64,000 nucleotides of DNA from the NCBI GenBank assembly GCA_934047225.1, contig CAKOHE010000111.1, positions 186,001 through 250,000 of the forward strand, written 5' to 3'. Positions 1 through 10,782 of this stretch are shown piece after piece. The translations under genes and the position numbers were made by a program. The notes beneath the pieces were generated by a model. The model worked only from the letters and a program-made list of their open reading frames with translations, made no database searches and was not told the origin of the DNA. This DNA is from Ypsolopha sequella. Taxonomy: Eukaryota > Arthropoda > Insecta > Lepidoptera > Ypsolophidae. The stretch's first letter is position 1, and the number at the start of each line of letters is the position of its first letter.

Positions 1-139
1 GGAAAGGCTGCAGGTTAGCCAACCATTGTAAATAAATAAAAAAAAATAAAAATAATAAAGCCCTAGGGCAAAATAATCGACTTTTTGTTCGGTTTTGGTG
101 CATAAGAAGTGGGCCTTTACGAGCACATGCATTGAAAAA
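1..139 (+). repeat. RepA interspersed repeat, 3' part, cut by the window edge
   Basis: This is the end of a roughly 394-bp repeat seen complete at 16483-16876 and 48486-48878, partial at 5880-6172, and as a reverse-strand trimer at 30479-31548. The shared 3' portion contains AGCCCTAGGGCAAAATAAT and ends GAGCACATGCATTGAAAA. No coding potential is visible. Confidence 0.85.
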
Positions 140-189
140 TTATTTAGACGTACTTACTGCGGGTGTACTCGCACTATTTGAACAAAATA

Positions 190-533
190 AACTTTTAACA
201 AAAAAATAGTAACCGACTTCAATAGTAACAGCAGTCATTCACTAAAAAGTTAATAATAATTCTATAAAGACCGATTGTACCGAAGAAACACTTTTGCCGA
301 CTTCTTTCTTCCTAAAACGTTATGTTATCTAGAAGTCGGCGTTCTTATATTGGTTTTTATGTTGCTATATCGTAGGAAATACGCCGACTTCTAGATAACA
401 TAATGTTTCAGGAAGAAAGAAGTGGGCAAAAGTGTTGCTTCGGTACAATCGGTCTTTATAGAATTATTATAAACTTTTTAGTGAATGACTGCTGTTACTA
501 TTGAAGTCGGTTACTATTTTTTTGTTAAAAGTT
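190..533. mobile_element. Fold-back MITE, near-perfect palindrome
   Basis: The left arm (190-340) is the reverse complement of the right arm (385-533) with few mismatches, leaving a short central loop. The ends read AACTTTTAACAAAAAAATAG and its complement. The arms carry AACCGACTTC/GAAGTCGGTT, a word also found at the end of the neighbouring element near 3285. There is no open frame, so this is a non-autonomous palindromic element. Superfamily is not assigned because no clear target duplication was found. Confidence 0.85.
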
Positions 534-665
534 AATTTAATTTCACATTTTTTTGTGTTGCTGGGTTAAATTATGAGGTATAGGTAGTTCTTGCAATCGT
601 GGTGTTAATATGAAACGAAGTTAAAGTGAGTATAAGTAGCCATGTTTGAATAGCTTCCTGCTATC

Positions 666-1145
666 AGCACCCTAACACAACATGATTACCGCAATCTCGA
701 GTTATGTGCTGTCATCCGTTGAAGAGTTCTACGGTGATGAAGCCAAGATCGAAGGTCAGGTGGGTACACTGGCAATTTTCAGCAATGCCCTGCAATGAGC
801 ACCCTAACACAAACTGGTTGCCGCAATCCAAAGTTATGTGCTGTCATCCGTTGAAGAGTTCTACGGTGATGAAGCCAAGATCAAAATTCAGGTGGGTACA
901 CTGGCATATTTCAGCAATGCCCTGCAATGAGCACCCTAACACAAACTGGTTGCCGCAATCCAAAGTTATGTGCTGTCATCCGTTGAAGAGTTCTACGGTG
1001 ATGAAGCCAAGATCAAAATTCAGGTGGGTACACTGGCATATTTCAGCAATGCCCTGCAATGAGCACCCTAACACAAACTGGTTGCCGCAATCCAAAGTTA
1101 TGTGCTGTCATCCGTTGAGGAGTTCTATGGTTATGAAGCCAGGAT
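666..1145. repeat. 132-bp tandem repeat, about 3.6 copies (RepB element)
   Basis: The word GTTATGTGCTGTCATCCGTT recurs at 701, 833, 965 and 1097, giving an exact 132-bp period. Because 132 is divisible by three, the array reads as a 151-residue frame of repeats on the plus strand. The repeat, not protein selection, explains that frame. The array is interrupted in its fourth copy by a hAT element and resumes at 2811. Confidence 0.9.
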
Positions 1146-1369
1146 TAGGGCATCCATAATCGGAAGGTTGTCAATTCCGGAACTGATTTCCGATACTGAA
1201 ACCCGATATCGCAATTCCGGAACTGACTCCGGAACTAGCAAATATTGTATTTTATTTTATTCTAGCAAAAAAGGACTACCTTTCCCTATGAAACGAGTAA
1301 AGAGTTGTGGTGTTTAATGAACTTGAGTCACATAAATTATAATTTAACTCATTTAAAAATAAAGGACAG

Positions 1370-1692
1370 GTGGTATAGCTGATGCCGGGCTCGACTGTGT
1401 ACCTTGGAGACCACCTCGAAGTAATTCGGGGGAGAGTAAGAGGACAGCTTACAGGCAAAGAGACCAGGAGGCCCACCATGCCTGGGACCGAAGGATGGCG
1501 GTATATCCATCCCTAATAGCCGGGCCTTGTATGGAACAAACTGGTGATGGGCAGCGGCGTCACTGGTGCGAGGGTTCCGGCACCGCGCTCACCAACCCAC
1601 CTGCCCAGCGTGTGTGAGTATGGGCAATTCTTCCAGGATGACCGCCGGGAGTGGCAAAGTCCTGGACGAACTAGGCTGATGGATGGATGGAT
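1370..1692 (+). mobile_element. LINE 3'-end fragment inside the hAT element
   Basis: This GC-richer segment ends in GATGGATGGATGG, the simple-sequence tail typical of a non-LTR retrotransposon 3' end. It has no intact frame. It is nested in the hAT element at 1146-2810. Clade assignment is not possible from this stretch. Confidence 0.55.
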
Positions 1693-1782
1693 GAAAATAA
1701 AGGACGACGCTTCAGTCTCGTAATAAAACTCGCAAACTGAGAAATAATCAATATTTGAACGACGTAATTAAAGGTAAGAACA

Positions 1783-1960
1783 ACATAAAAATATACGAAA
1801 ATCAACAAAAAACTAACATTTGGCAATAAACTGAGATCAAATCACTTACGAACTTAATGAAACAAAAATCAACATAAAAATATACGAAAATCAACAAAAA
1901 ACTAACATTTGGCAATAAACTGAGATCAAATCAACTACGAACTTAATGAAACAAAAATCA
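1783..1960. repeat. 89-bp direct duplication
   Basis: The segment starting ACATAAAAATATACGAAAAT at 1783 is repeated at 1872 with almost no change. It lies inside the hAT element, just upstream of the 47-bp array. Confidence 0.85.
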
Positions 1961-1970
1961 TTTTTGAAAG

Positions 1971-2579
1971 AATAATAGTGCATCTAACATTTTGTCAGAC
2001 AGCGAGCTTCGAGTTATAATAATAGTGCATCTAACATTTTGTCAGACAGCGAGCTTCGAATTATAATAATAGTGCATCTAACATTTTGTCAGACAGCGAG
2101 CTTCGAATTATAATAATAGTGCATCTAACATTTTGTCAGACAGCGAGCTTCGAGTTATAATAATAGTGCATCTAACATTTTGTCAGACAGCGAGCTTCGA
2201 ATTATAATAATAGTGCATCTAACATTTTGTCAGACAGCGAGCTTCGAATTATAATAATAGTGCATCTAACATTTTGTCAGACAGCGAGCTTCGAATTATA
2301 ATAATAGTGCATCTAACATTTTGTCAGACAGCGAGCTTCGAATTATAATAATAGTGCATCTAACATTTTGTCAGACAGCGAGCTTCGAATTATAATAATA
2401 GTGCATCTAACATTTTGTCAGACAGCGAGCTTCGAATTATAATAATAGTGCATCTAACATTTTGTCAGACAGCGAGCTTCGAATTATAATAATAGTGCAT
2501 CTAACATTTTGTCAGACAGCGAGCTTCGAATTATAATAATAGTGCATCTAACATTTTGTCAGACAGCGAGCTTCGAATT
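1971..2579. repeat. 47-bp minisatellite, about 13 copies
   Basis: The unit begins AATAATAGTGCATCTAACAT and recurs every 47 bp from 1971 to 2579. Copies are almost identical: copies 1 and 4 read GAGTTAT where the others read GAATTAT. The array lies wholly within the hAT element. The small plus-strand frame running out of it at 2509-2811 is not a gene. Confidence 0.95.
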
Positions 2580-2810
2580 CGGTTACAAAAGTAACCAGCA
2601 CACGAAAATACTCTCTCACTCTCAACACAACACTTGTAGGCAGAATGCACAAAACATACTTGTAGAAATACTTATTTTGTACGTAAATGTAAAATGTATA
2701 AATACCGGATTTACGATATTATGCCTCTCAATTCCGGAATTGAAATATCGGAAAAATCGGTCCGAGATTCCGGAATTGCGATATTCCGGAATTCCGGGAT
2801 GGATGCCCTA

Positions 2811-3295
2811 GCCAGGATCGAAGGTCAGGTGGGTATTCTGATTATCTCCAAGTAATACCCTTGAATCAGCACCCTAACGCAGTGATTGCCGCAATCTCGA
2901 GTTATGTGCTCTGATCCGTTGAGGAGTTCTATGGTGAATATGGTGATGAAGCCAGGATCGAAGGTCAGGTGGAAGAATGTCAATTTTCAAGTAATACCTT
3001 GTAATCAGCACCCATAGTAATACTTTATATTCTCTGACCCAGGTACAAAGCGATTACCTCAATTTCGAAAGGTATGCTGTCATTTTCTGAGGAGTTCCAC
3101 TGCCTATCTCTAAAGACCTTCATCAGATCATGACCAAACCCAAAATGGAACCTACCTGGAATTAAACTCTTTCAAACAAAAAAAGAATTATTCAAATCGG
3201 TTCAGAAATGACGGAGTTACGGAGTAACAAAGCCAAAAAAAAAATACAGTCGAATTGAGAACCGCCTCCTTTTTTGAAGTCGGTTAAAAACTGTA
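2811..3295. repeat. Remainder of the RepB element, 3' of the hAT insertion
   Basis: Diverged copies of the 132-bp unit (AGCACCCTAAC...GTTATGTGCT) continue here. They are followed by unique sequence ending TTTTTTGAAGTCGGTTAAAA near 3290. I recognise this GAAGTCGGTT end as a common lepidopteran interspersed repeat terminus. Confidence 0.7.
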
Positions 3296-3577
3296 CAATC
3301 TCTCATATTTGAACTTGGAGATTAAATTTATGCTGTCCTTTATTACATTTTATCTACTCCCATACTATAATAAAAATATCAAAAGCGGTTTATTTATAAG
3401 TACCTACGTTGTTTGACCGATGTTATAATATTACATTGTGCGGTGTGATTGGACAAATTTATTATAGCAGCGGTAAACCATTAACGGAATCTGAAAATTA
3501 TATACATTTATCATTATCAGAAATTCAATAAAATATTAGCAACTTGTAAAATAACAAACAAAACAAACTTTTTTCAG

Positions 3578-3665
3578 GAGGAGAGGTTCAGTATCGGCAA
3601 TAGCTTCATGAACTCGGACATGAACGCCTTCCTGCAACCGACGTCGCCGCCGAACTTCAACAACG
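3578..3665 (+). CDS. Internal exon of an unrecognised gene (88 nt, phase 0 to 1)
   Basis: A polypyrimidine-rich acceptor (TTTTTTCAG) precedes 3578 and a GTAAGA donor follows 3665. Only one of the three frames is open. It encodes a 29-residue Ser/Asn/Pro-rich segment beginning EERFSIGNSF and ending TSPPNFNN, with GC-rich third positions (GGC, AAC, GCC, CTG, CCG) against a very AT-rich background. I do not recognise the protein. No phase-compatible partner exon was found nearby, so the rest of the gene lies in very large introns or outside the window. It may be in the same gene as the exon at 19273, but at least one missing exon must lie between because the phases do not join directly. Confidence 0.6.
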
Positions 3666-5307
3666 GTAAGAGCAAGCCCGGCACTCCCAAAAAGATTCGG
3701 TCGATCGTTTATTGTTCGAGCATACGTCCATCTCTGACGCATGCATAGAAAGTGTGATAGAGATGGATATACGACCGCACGATGTTCGATCGAATTTTGT
3801 CGCAACAATCGCCATACATGTGATTCCACAAACAACAATACTGCCCGTACCACAGATTATATAGTAGGTACTACGTAACAGATACTTCTCTTCCTTGTAA
3901 AACGAAAATACCTACTAAAATTGCACGCTACGCTATAGCTACACTATCTACTGTCAGGAAATACATGCAAAAATGCATCTAAGGGGCTCGACTTAGCGTT
4001 GATAATACTAAGTACAGCGCGCGGTATAGCGGCCTCGTCGGCGGCGCCACACGCCGCGCCGTGCGCTTTCCATAGGGTCGTCGCGACAAGTCGGAAAGAA
4101 AAAAAAGTTATGGTAGGCAAGTTCTTTTATTTAATTTACAAAATATTGATTGATGTACTGATCAATCAATATTTTGTAAATTATTGTAAAAAAATTTAAT
4201 TTACCGTGTACAGATCGTTAACAGTTTATTTACCTCTAGGCTGATCGAAAATGATTCTTAGGTATTGGACTTAGAACAGCTGTCAGAGGTAAAATAACTG
4301 AAAGGTCTATATGATACTTTCAAAATTATAATGATTAACCGTTTTCCGTATACCAGCTAAAAAATATATTATCTTAATTAAACGTAGGTAATTGAGCTCT
4401 GTTCCACACACAACACGCGTTTGTTAGAAAGAGATAGTAATTTTGCAGGCTCGTCCGATTGAATTTCGCAAATTCAAATTGTTATAATATCAATTAACAA
4501 AAATAATAAGCAGCTCAGTTAGGTACCTTTATTTAAACCTTAGGTACCTCATATCAATCTTAGATTACTTGCCGTACCTAAGCACACGAAAACGAAATGT
4601 CTAGCTTACCTTCCCTCATCTCCAGCTAATTAAAAAAATAATAAGACATCCGAAAAAGGCACAATGCCGTACAGTAGCCATAATTTTCGTATTTCCGGGA
4701 GAACATAAATACACACAAGTACCTACGTTTGGCGTGCACGACGGGCACGGAATAACGACGCGACGCGTGGCAGCCCACTGGCGGGAAATCACTCGGGTTA
4801 TGCCTAATTATTATTACCAATCGCGGCAGCTACGCTCGAGTGACGGGGCCCTGCCCGTACCGACCCACACAAGCACTCACAAATCGCCTTTAAATCAGTG
4901 TTTCAGTTAGTATCGTAAGGTCATTTCATCCACCTCTCACAGAAGTCCAGATGCGCACGTGAGAATCATCTTTCGTTGGCCGTGCCTTTAAGTATATTAA
5001 AGGTCCCACGAATCGACGGATGAACTCCGCACTGGAAGGGGCGTGGCAATTAGTTGTCTCGCTCAGAGCAACATACCCTGTAAATGCCCATAAGTTGGTA
5101 ATTCCGTTCCTATTCACTGATATAGATATATTTTGAAATTTTATGGCTTTAATCATTAACTAGACACTGTTAACAAGAATTGCTTGTTGTTATATTTGTG
5201 ACTAGAATAGACTTTAGCACTGGATAATATTTAAAATAGTGTGTTTTAGACCCATTGGAAAGAGTTTTTTGATCTCTGCATTTATTGTCCTAAAACATTG
5301 TGTTAAA
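3666..5307. other. No gene seen; short hairpin at 4134-4181
   Basis: This is AT-rich intronic or intergenic DNA. A perfect 20-bp inverted repeat (ATTTACAAAATATTGATTGA and its complement, 8-nt loop) lies at 4134-4181. A GC-rich patch at about 4015-4080 lacks convincing splice sites. The open frames here are short and have no coding character. Confidence 0.5.
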
Positions 5308-5879
5308 AAATCGGCCAAGTGCGAGTCGGACTCGCGCACGAAGGGTTCCGTACTGTACGGACTTTGTCCACACATTTAGATTATCTATTATTTATTAACA
5401 TTTCTTAATAATTATTTCCTATTGACATAGCTTACTTAAGTCAAGGTTGCTAACACAGCGCCCACAAGTATTGAGGACAAGTTAGTGCCTTCCGGATGAC
5501 GATATGACTGCGAGCGACACATTGTTAAGCCTAAAGAATTGTAGAAACGTCAGTTGGCTTCGTGCCTCTCATCAACATTAACATTCCTTATAACATAACA
5601 TTTTATATTCCTTTTTTTCTTGCAATAACAGTGTAACATTTATATTTAATCAATTAAACATTATTAACATAACAATTAACAATTCATTTCCACTATTATC
5701 CTGCCAAGGCAAACTGGACTCGTGGTATCGGTCGGTCGTCGCGTTCGGATCACGAGTACCTTCTGTAAGGGAGAGCTATTCCGATATTAGTCCCTAACCT
5801 TACACGTACCATTATCTATAAAACGGCAAAAAAACATGTCTGTTGTATGGGAGCCCCCTTAAATATTTATTTTATTTAT
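5308..5879 (+). repeat. Lepidopteran GTGCGAGTCGGACTCGC repeat (RepL), split by a solo LTR
   Basis: The 5' part (5308-5353) and the following part (5805-5879) match the complete copy at 55486-55771: GTGCGAGTCGGACTCGCGCA, then CCATTATCTAT...GGCAAAAAAACATGTCTGTT. The copy is interrupted after CGTAC by a solo LTR and then ends against a RepA copy. Confidence 0.85.
5354..5804. mobile_element. Solo LTR with 5-bp target duplication
   Basis: A 451-bp segment starts TGTACGGACT and ends CCTTACA, so it has TG...CA ends. It is bordered by CGTAC at 5349-5353 and again at 5805-5809. Excising it restores a continuous RepL repeat matching the copy at 55486. There is no internal retroviral coding region, so this is the product of LTR-LTR recombination. 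It does not resemble the LTR of the BEL element at 39152. Confidence 0.85.
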
Positions 5880-6172
5880 TGCTCTTACGCCCGTGTATCA
5901 TACTACGTTTTTCAATGCATAGTGTAAGGAAATAAAACAAATATAATCTTGTGAACTTTAAATTATAATTGGCTCAAAAGGACTGTATCCAGAGCCATTA
6001 AACAGTGGAAAAAAAGTATATCATTTATGGTACACAGGAAAGGATGCAGGTTAGCCAACTTCTCGTACATAAATTAAAAAATATATATGTTAAAACCCTA
6101 GGGCAAAATAATCGACTTTCTGTTCGGTTTTGACGCATAAAAAGGGGGCCTTTACGAGCACTTGCATTGAAA
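5880..6172 (+). repeat. RepA copy, 5' truncated
   Basis: The sequence from TTACGCCCGTGTATCATACT to TTGCATTGAAAA matches the full copies at 16483 and 48486. The hairpin head is missing where it abuts the RepL copy. Confidence 0.85.
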
Positions 6173-6543
6173 ATAATATAAATGTAATATCAAGTTTCGC
6201 CTGCGCAGTGACTGTCATTTATACGCGCACTTCAATCTCGCGTTCGCGTCAGTAATACGATAATCGGGCTGCTGTCCGCCACATACCTCAATATAGATTT
6301 AAGCCGATTAAGGGCATGAACCTGGAGAATAGAGGACACCACGATACTGACTTAAGAAGTCCTGAATTTACGTACGCCAAGTCCGAAGCGTGCAGAACGA
6401 AAAGTTTACTGTCTTGCTTAGCTTAACGTTGATGCGCTACGGAAAAAAAATCGACACTTAGAACTTGCATATCTGCTTGAGAAAATAATGTATTATTTTG
6501 ATAAAGAAGTATATTATTTTTGGAATCTTTTTCTAGGGATCTG
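6173..6543. repeat. Diverged RepF fragment; otherwise nothing seen
   Basis: Positions of about 6425-6543 (CTACGGAAAAAAAATCGACA ... CTAGGGATCTGTTAA) are related in reverse orientation to 13328-13450. No gene is visible between 6173 and 6425. Confidence 0.5.
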
Positions 6544-6857
6544 TTAAGGTGGTAAAGCCGTAAACAGAAATGAGCTCAGAATGTTAGATGGCGCCACGCT
6601 CTAAGAAACTAGAACAAATTAATGATTATATCTGTTATTGTATCTTTTGGGTATTAATTGAGTTGATATGCGGATAAAGTGATTTATTTCACGACGCTTT
6701 GGAGTGATAATAAATGTGAAATCCCTTTGCTTTTACTATACTTCCAAATGTTTTATAAATTCATTAGTTGTCAAACTAATACGCACACTAGTAAAGGCAG
6801 TTTTGCCAATGTGTGAGTTTATTCATTCATAAAAATCAAATCGATACAAAACGTAAA

Positions 6858-6900
6858 ACGTTGCCGCTCCGTATTTTACCGCGGAAGCAGAGCGGCAACG
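6858..6900. repeat. Short GC-rich hairpin
   Basis: AACGTTGCCGCTC and GAGCGGCAACGT form arms around a loop of about 18 nt. This is the only notable structure between 6560 and 7205. Confidence 0.6.
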
Positions 6901-7205
6901 TATTGACTTTGCAAAACAAGACAAAATGTTAGATTATTATTATAATATATATATTACTGTAAGTTACAGCTTAATTAGAACGACAAATATTCTCAATTCA
7001 TTGATTTACACACACTGGAACTTGAAAGCAAAACGTTGGATTAAAAACATAAATAATAATAGCTAAGTCCATAAAACTTGGTTTTACATTATTGCAAATA
7101 ATAGGTGTACCCAAAAGAAAATAATAATTATGAGCAAATATTATAATTATTATACCATAGAAAAGATTTTAAAATTAAAAGTTCAGGCGTACTCAATCTC
7201 ACAAA

Positions 7206-7300
7206 AAGCCACAGAGTGTGGACTGTGACTTGCATTTCACAGTTCACACTCGGAACACCTATGACACCCCCTCAGGGATTCATGTTGTGATGGTATATAT
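7206..7300 (+). repeat. RepC 3'-end fragment
   Basis: The words GTGTGGACTGTGACTTGCAT and GTTCACACTCGGAACACC occur here and near 14318; related sequence occurs at 19675-19891 and 38140. It ends in a TA-rich simple repeat. This looks like the 3' part of a SINE- or LINE-like element. Confidence 0.7.
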
Positions 7301-7331
7301 ATATATATTTTTTTTTTTTTATTATTATTAC

Positions 7332-9080
7332 CTTGTATAGATCACTGGTGTAATTTTTTACAACATGATTTTTGCATTCCAGTTTTTGGATTATATTGCC
7401 ATATGGTACTTTATCTTTCAGTCTGGAAAAGACGGAGGAATCACCATCTCCAATAAAGAATCTGTATCTCACACCATGCATTTCAATACTTTTACAAAAT
7501 CCTTCTTGTAAAATTATAGACTCCATGCCAGTAGAAGATCCTTCATAATTTTTGAAACATATATGGTCCGTATTGGTCTGTCCTTTTTGATTGTTCTCAC
7601 ACATGCTGCAGTATTTATTTTTTATTCCTTTCCAATTATGCAAGCCTGAAAATTAAACAATCTATAGGTAAAGAGCTATAAAGAGATAAAGACAACAATT
7701 CATACATACATACATATAAAACACCAGATTGTTCAAATAGACTTTATCAGAAAACTTTGCTCGCTCGTTCAAGAAATCAAAACTAAAACTTATCAAATAA
7801 CTAAACTTACTATTCCTGAATTGGCATTAAAGTTGTGTCCATAAGACCTCTTTGACCAGCCTCCATCTACATATACTGTTATATATGGAACTCCATCCGA
7901 GCATATGTGCCCTTTTTCAACGGCAATTTGTTTTTCTTTTTTCCCAGCTTCTAGCATTTCTTTATACTAGTGTTCTTCCCATACTTTTCCCAAATGTAAT
8001 TCAGTTTTTGCATACTTTTTTTGTGAAATCGTGGGTATATCCATAGCGGCAAGCAAATTGTCACTTTGGGCATAATAACTCCCTCCGGTTAGAATTCCCT
8101 ACACAAATGACTGGTTGATTTTCTCGACACCCTCCGTCTTTCCTACATAAATTTGATCACAAGTAGAGATGCCGCGAATAGTTGTTATAGCGAATAGTCG
8201 AATACCGATTAATCGCCTTTCCCTATGGCGAATAGTCGAATAACTCGCCATTATTATTCGACATAAAAAAGGAATATAGAAAATAATTTATTCGTTATCA
8301 AATTATAACACGCTTCTATATAGTCTTGAACTTACTAATAATTTATTTGTTACTGTAATCAATTTTTTTTCTAAGGTTATGTATGAGAAAGGCAAACAAT
8401 AAAGTTAAAGAAATCAGTCTCAATTATACTGATTTTACATTTTTAAATGCTGAAAACCCTTTTTTTTTCTGAGGCAGTTTTGATTTATGAAGAAAAGCGC
8501 AACCGACTTGATCCCAATCGTGCAGAAAAACTAGTTTTTTTTGCAACACAATCTGCCTCTTTTTGTCTTTAAAAATTAATTAAAAAGCCTAACTTCAACA
8601 TGACATGACAAATTTTGGGCAAACTTTTTATATTAATGATAGTAATATAATTAATACAAAGTGTGTTTTGTTTATTAAAAAAATTTGAAATTGATTTTAT
8701 TTTCAAGTCTATAGTGTTTTTATTCACTAAAAGTTTATTTTAGACAACTATTCGCCAAATGTCGAATAATACTAGCTATTATTCGGTATTCGTCGAATAA
8801 CAAAAAAATATCGAGTAATGCCGAATATCGAATAATAGCGAGTATTCGCGGCATCTCTAATCACAAGTGTTGCATTTAAATTGGAAAGTGCTACTCAGTC
8901 CATTTCTTTCTTCTCGAACAAACTCAAAAATCTTGCAAATTATAACTACTTTTGATTTATTAATGGCGTAATAATTAAACAATATTCGAATAATATTATT
9001 GCATATGCGGAAACTAGATTTTTTGTTGATTTTTATAGCCATATTTGAGAAGTCTGTTTTGAAATAATTAGGGCATGTAT
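7332..9080 (-). pseudogene. Mutator-like (MULE) transposase relic, split by an intron and a hAT MITE
   Basis: Read on the minus strand, three coding pieces follow each other: about 9080-8860, then 8163-7811 after the hAT MITE, then 7645-7332 after an intron with GTAAG and TTTTCAG ends. Conserved pieces include VYVDGGWSKRSYG, GIKNKYCSMC, GSSTGMES, RYRFFIGDGDSSVFS and ECKNHVVKNY. These match the insect Mutator-like/Phantom transposase family, where the DGxW and GDGDSS motifs belong to the catalytic core. The gene is dead. There is an in-frame TAG after WEEH near 7974. Just after the intron, a small deletion shifts the frame between the ACIIG segment and GIKNKYC. A GTAATA donor at 7330 suggests at least one more exon once followed. 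Possible short terminal repeats (TTAAGGTGGTAAA at 6544 and its complement near 9112-9125) were seen, but no target duplication. Confidence 0.8.
8164..8859. mobile_element. hAT-type MITE with 8-bp target duplication inside the MULE relic
   Basis: The ends are TAGAGATGCCGCGAATA and TATTCGCGGCATCTCTA. ATCACAAG stands at 8156-8163 and again at 8860-8867, an 8-bp duplication as made by hAT transposases. The 696-bp body is rich in CGAATA/TATTCG subterminal motifs and has no coding capacity. Removing it joins two pieces of the MULE reading frame. Confidence 0.93.
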
Positions 9081-9179
9081 CCAATTATAAAATCGTATGA
9101 AATTGTGTTGGTTTTACCACCTTAAATACTGTATTAAATTCTAATTGATCAATGTTATAAAATTAGATTAACTAATTTA

Positions 9180-10630
9180 ATGGAAATAAATGGCTTTATT
9201 ATTATTTCGAGAATTTTTGATCTCGTCTCTCCCTCTTGGCCAAAAGAATTTAAAGAGAGAGAGACGGTACATCCCTCGGCAGAAGCACAGTCGACCGAGG
9301 TTCAGAGCCCCAGGGAAAGAAACCGGCGAACGATGCGAGCAGTATCGAGCAGAACCGCCTTCTGCATCCGCGCTGGAAGCGAACTGCCGCGGAATCCCAA
9401 CCGTCTCAGGTTGGTTTCGAGATTGGTTGGTATTAACCCGTTCGCGGATAAAACAAGTGGTATTATTTCGGTGGATGCCACGCCCCACATGTCGGTAACC
9501 TCGTGAGCCAGGTCGAGATACTTCCTCCTCTTCTCGGTTTCGGCTTTCACGAGGTTCTCATCGTGTGGGATTGTGATATCCACCAAAGACACCCGAGACT
9601 GCGCCCGGTCCATCAACACGATTTCGGATGATGCATCCTATGAAGGGTCAGGATTGTGCGGACTTTTCTGTCCAGAGCATCTAGTTCGGTCTGAGTCCAT
9701 CTGAGCACTCCGAATGTGTACATGAGAACAGGCATGACCCAAGCATTATAAGCTCGTACCTTATTTCCGCCCGACAAAAAACTCTCAAGCACTTTTGTCA
9801 GGCGATTATAAAATACCCACAAACGGCTTGTTTCATGTCTGCTTCATTCACACCGATTGTTTGGGACATGCCCAGATACCCGTATGTTTCAGTCTCAGAA
9901 AGGGATTTCAATCGATTGGAGCCGACATCGACTCCATCGGAGCGAACAACATGACCCCTCTCCACATGCAAGACCGCACACTTTTCGACCCCTAGCTCCA
10001 TTCTGATGGAGTTGCTGAAATCATCAGTGATCTTCAACAACTCCTCCAGTTTCTGATCTGTGGGGCCAAAAAGCTTCAGGTCATCCATGTAGAGAAGGTG
10101 CGATATCCGCATTCCTCCCCTCCGAAACTGAAAGTCCGCCGCTGATTTCTCCAAAAGTTGACTCAAAGGGTTCAGCGACAAGCAAAACCAAAGCGGGCTC
10201 AGACAATCACCCTGGAAAATACCCCTTTTTATCCGTATTTGGTCATCGGCATCCGTCATATTCTCGCCTGCGAGACTAAGGATAGTACTCCATTGCCCCA
10301 TACATGCTTCAAGGAAGTGTCGAACTCTATTGTCGACTTTGTACAGCTCAAGGACCCTTAGGAGCCAAGAGTGGGGAACCGAGTCGAAAGCCTTTTTGTA
10401 GTCTATCCAGGCGGCGGAGAAGTTCCGACGGTTGCGTCTGACCAGTTTGCCAGCGACCGCGTCAATGAGGAGCAGCTCCTTGCTACCGCGGCTACCACCC
10501 CTACATCCGTTCTGAGCATCCGAGATGATGTGATTTTCAACAATGTGTTGAGAAATCTTGGAGTTCAGAACGGAAGTAAGCGTAAAAAGTGTTTTATATG
10601 TAAATATTTTACATGTCATGGGATAACGCA
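9180..10630 (-). mobile_element. R4/Dong-like non-LTR retrotransposon, 5' truncated and broken
   Basis: The minus-strand frames at 9798-10667, 9613-9822 and 9302-9619 are successive parts of one reverse transcriptase protein. Motifs include QNGCRGGSRGSKELL, WIDYKKAFDSVPHSW, GIFQGDCLSPLWF and LLYMDDLKLFGP, the catalytic YxDD box. Then come VMPVLMYTFGVLRWTQTELD and a C-terminal segment with VSLVDITIPHDENLVK and KYLDLAHEV. That last part is like the restriction-like endonuclease domain of R4/Dong-type LINEs. A frameshift near 9815 and a deletion with frame change near 9615 disable it. The 3' end runs into AATAATAATAAAG, consistent with the TAA-rich targets of this clade. Everything upstream of the palm domain is missing. 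Confidence 0.85.
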
Positions 10631-10782
10631 GGGCAGCTTGGATTGACTGACAATACAAAAGACACATAGTTTCCTAAATAGGCGGGTGTACTTCAAATTA
10701 TTCGAACAAACGAACCAAACGCAGACATAGTGAAGTGGTGTGGCGGTATCGTGCGTGCAATGAATCGGAACGGACCTGTTAC

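Larger units (their letters stand above)
1146..2810. mobile_element. Non-autonomous hAT element with 8-bp target duplication
   Basis: The ends are TAGGGCATCCAT and ATGGATGCCCTA, a 12-bp terminal inverted repeat of hAT form. The flanks are GCCAGGAT at 1138-1145 and again at 2811-2818, an exact 8-bp target duplication. Removing the element restores the RepB repeat unit. Inside are CCGGAATT-rich subterminal motifs, a LINE 3' fragment (about 1370-1692), an 89-bp direct duplication and a 47-bp tandem array. I see no transposase. The 715-bp element at 19899-20613 shares the CCGGAATT motifs and looks like the same family. Confidence 0.93.

Noticed and set aside
704..1159. 151-residue plus-strand frame with internal repeats
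   Set aside because: It is read-through of the 132-bp tandem repeat, whose period is a multiple of three. No start context or domain supports a protein.
4015..4100. GC-rich patch as an exon
   Set aside because: It has an open frame but no convincing acceptor or donor and is low-complexity (alanine/GC repeats).
7330..7331. Host gene interpretation of the multi-exon Mutator-like fragment
   Set aside because: Intron signals exist, but an in-frame stop and a frame-shifting deletion argue against a domesticated functional gene.
9177..9506. Several overlapping frames on both strands
   Set aside because: They are shadows of the reverse-strand LINE C-terminal coding sequence and its 3' end.
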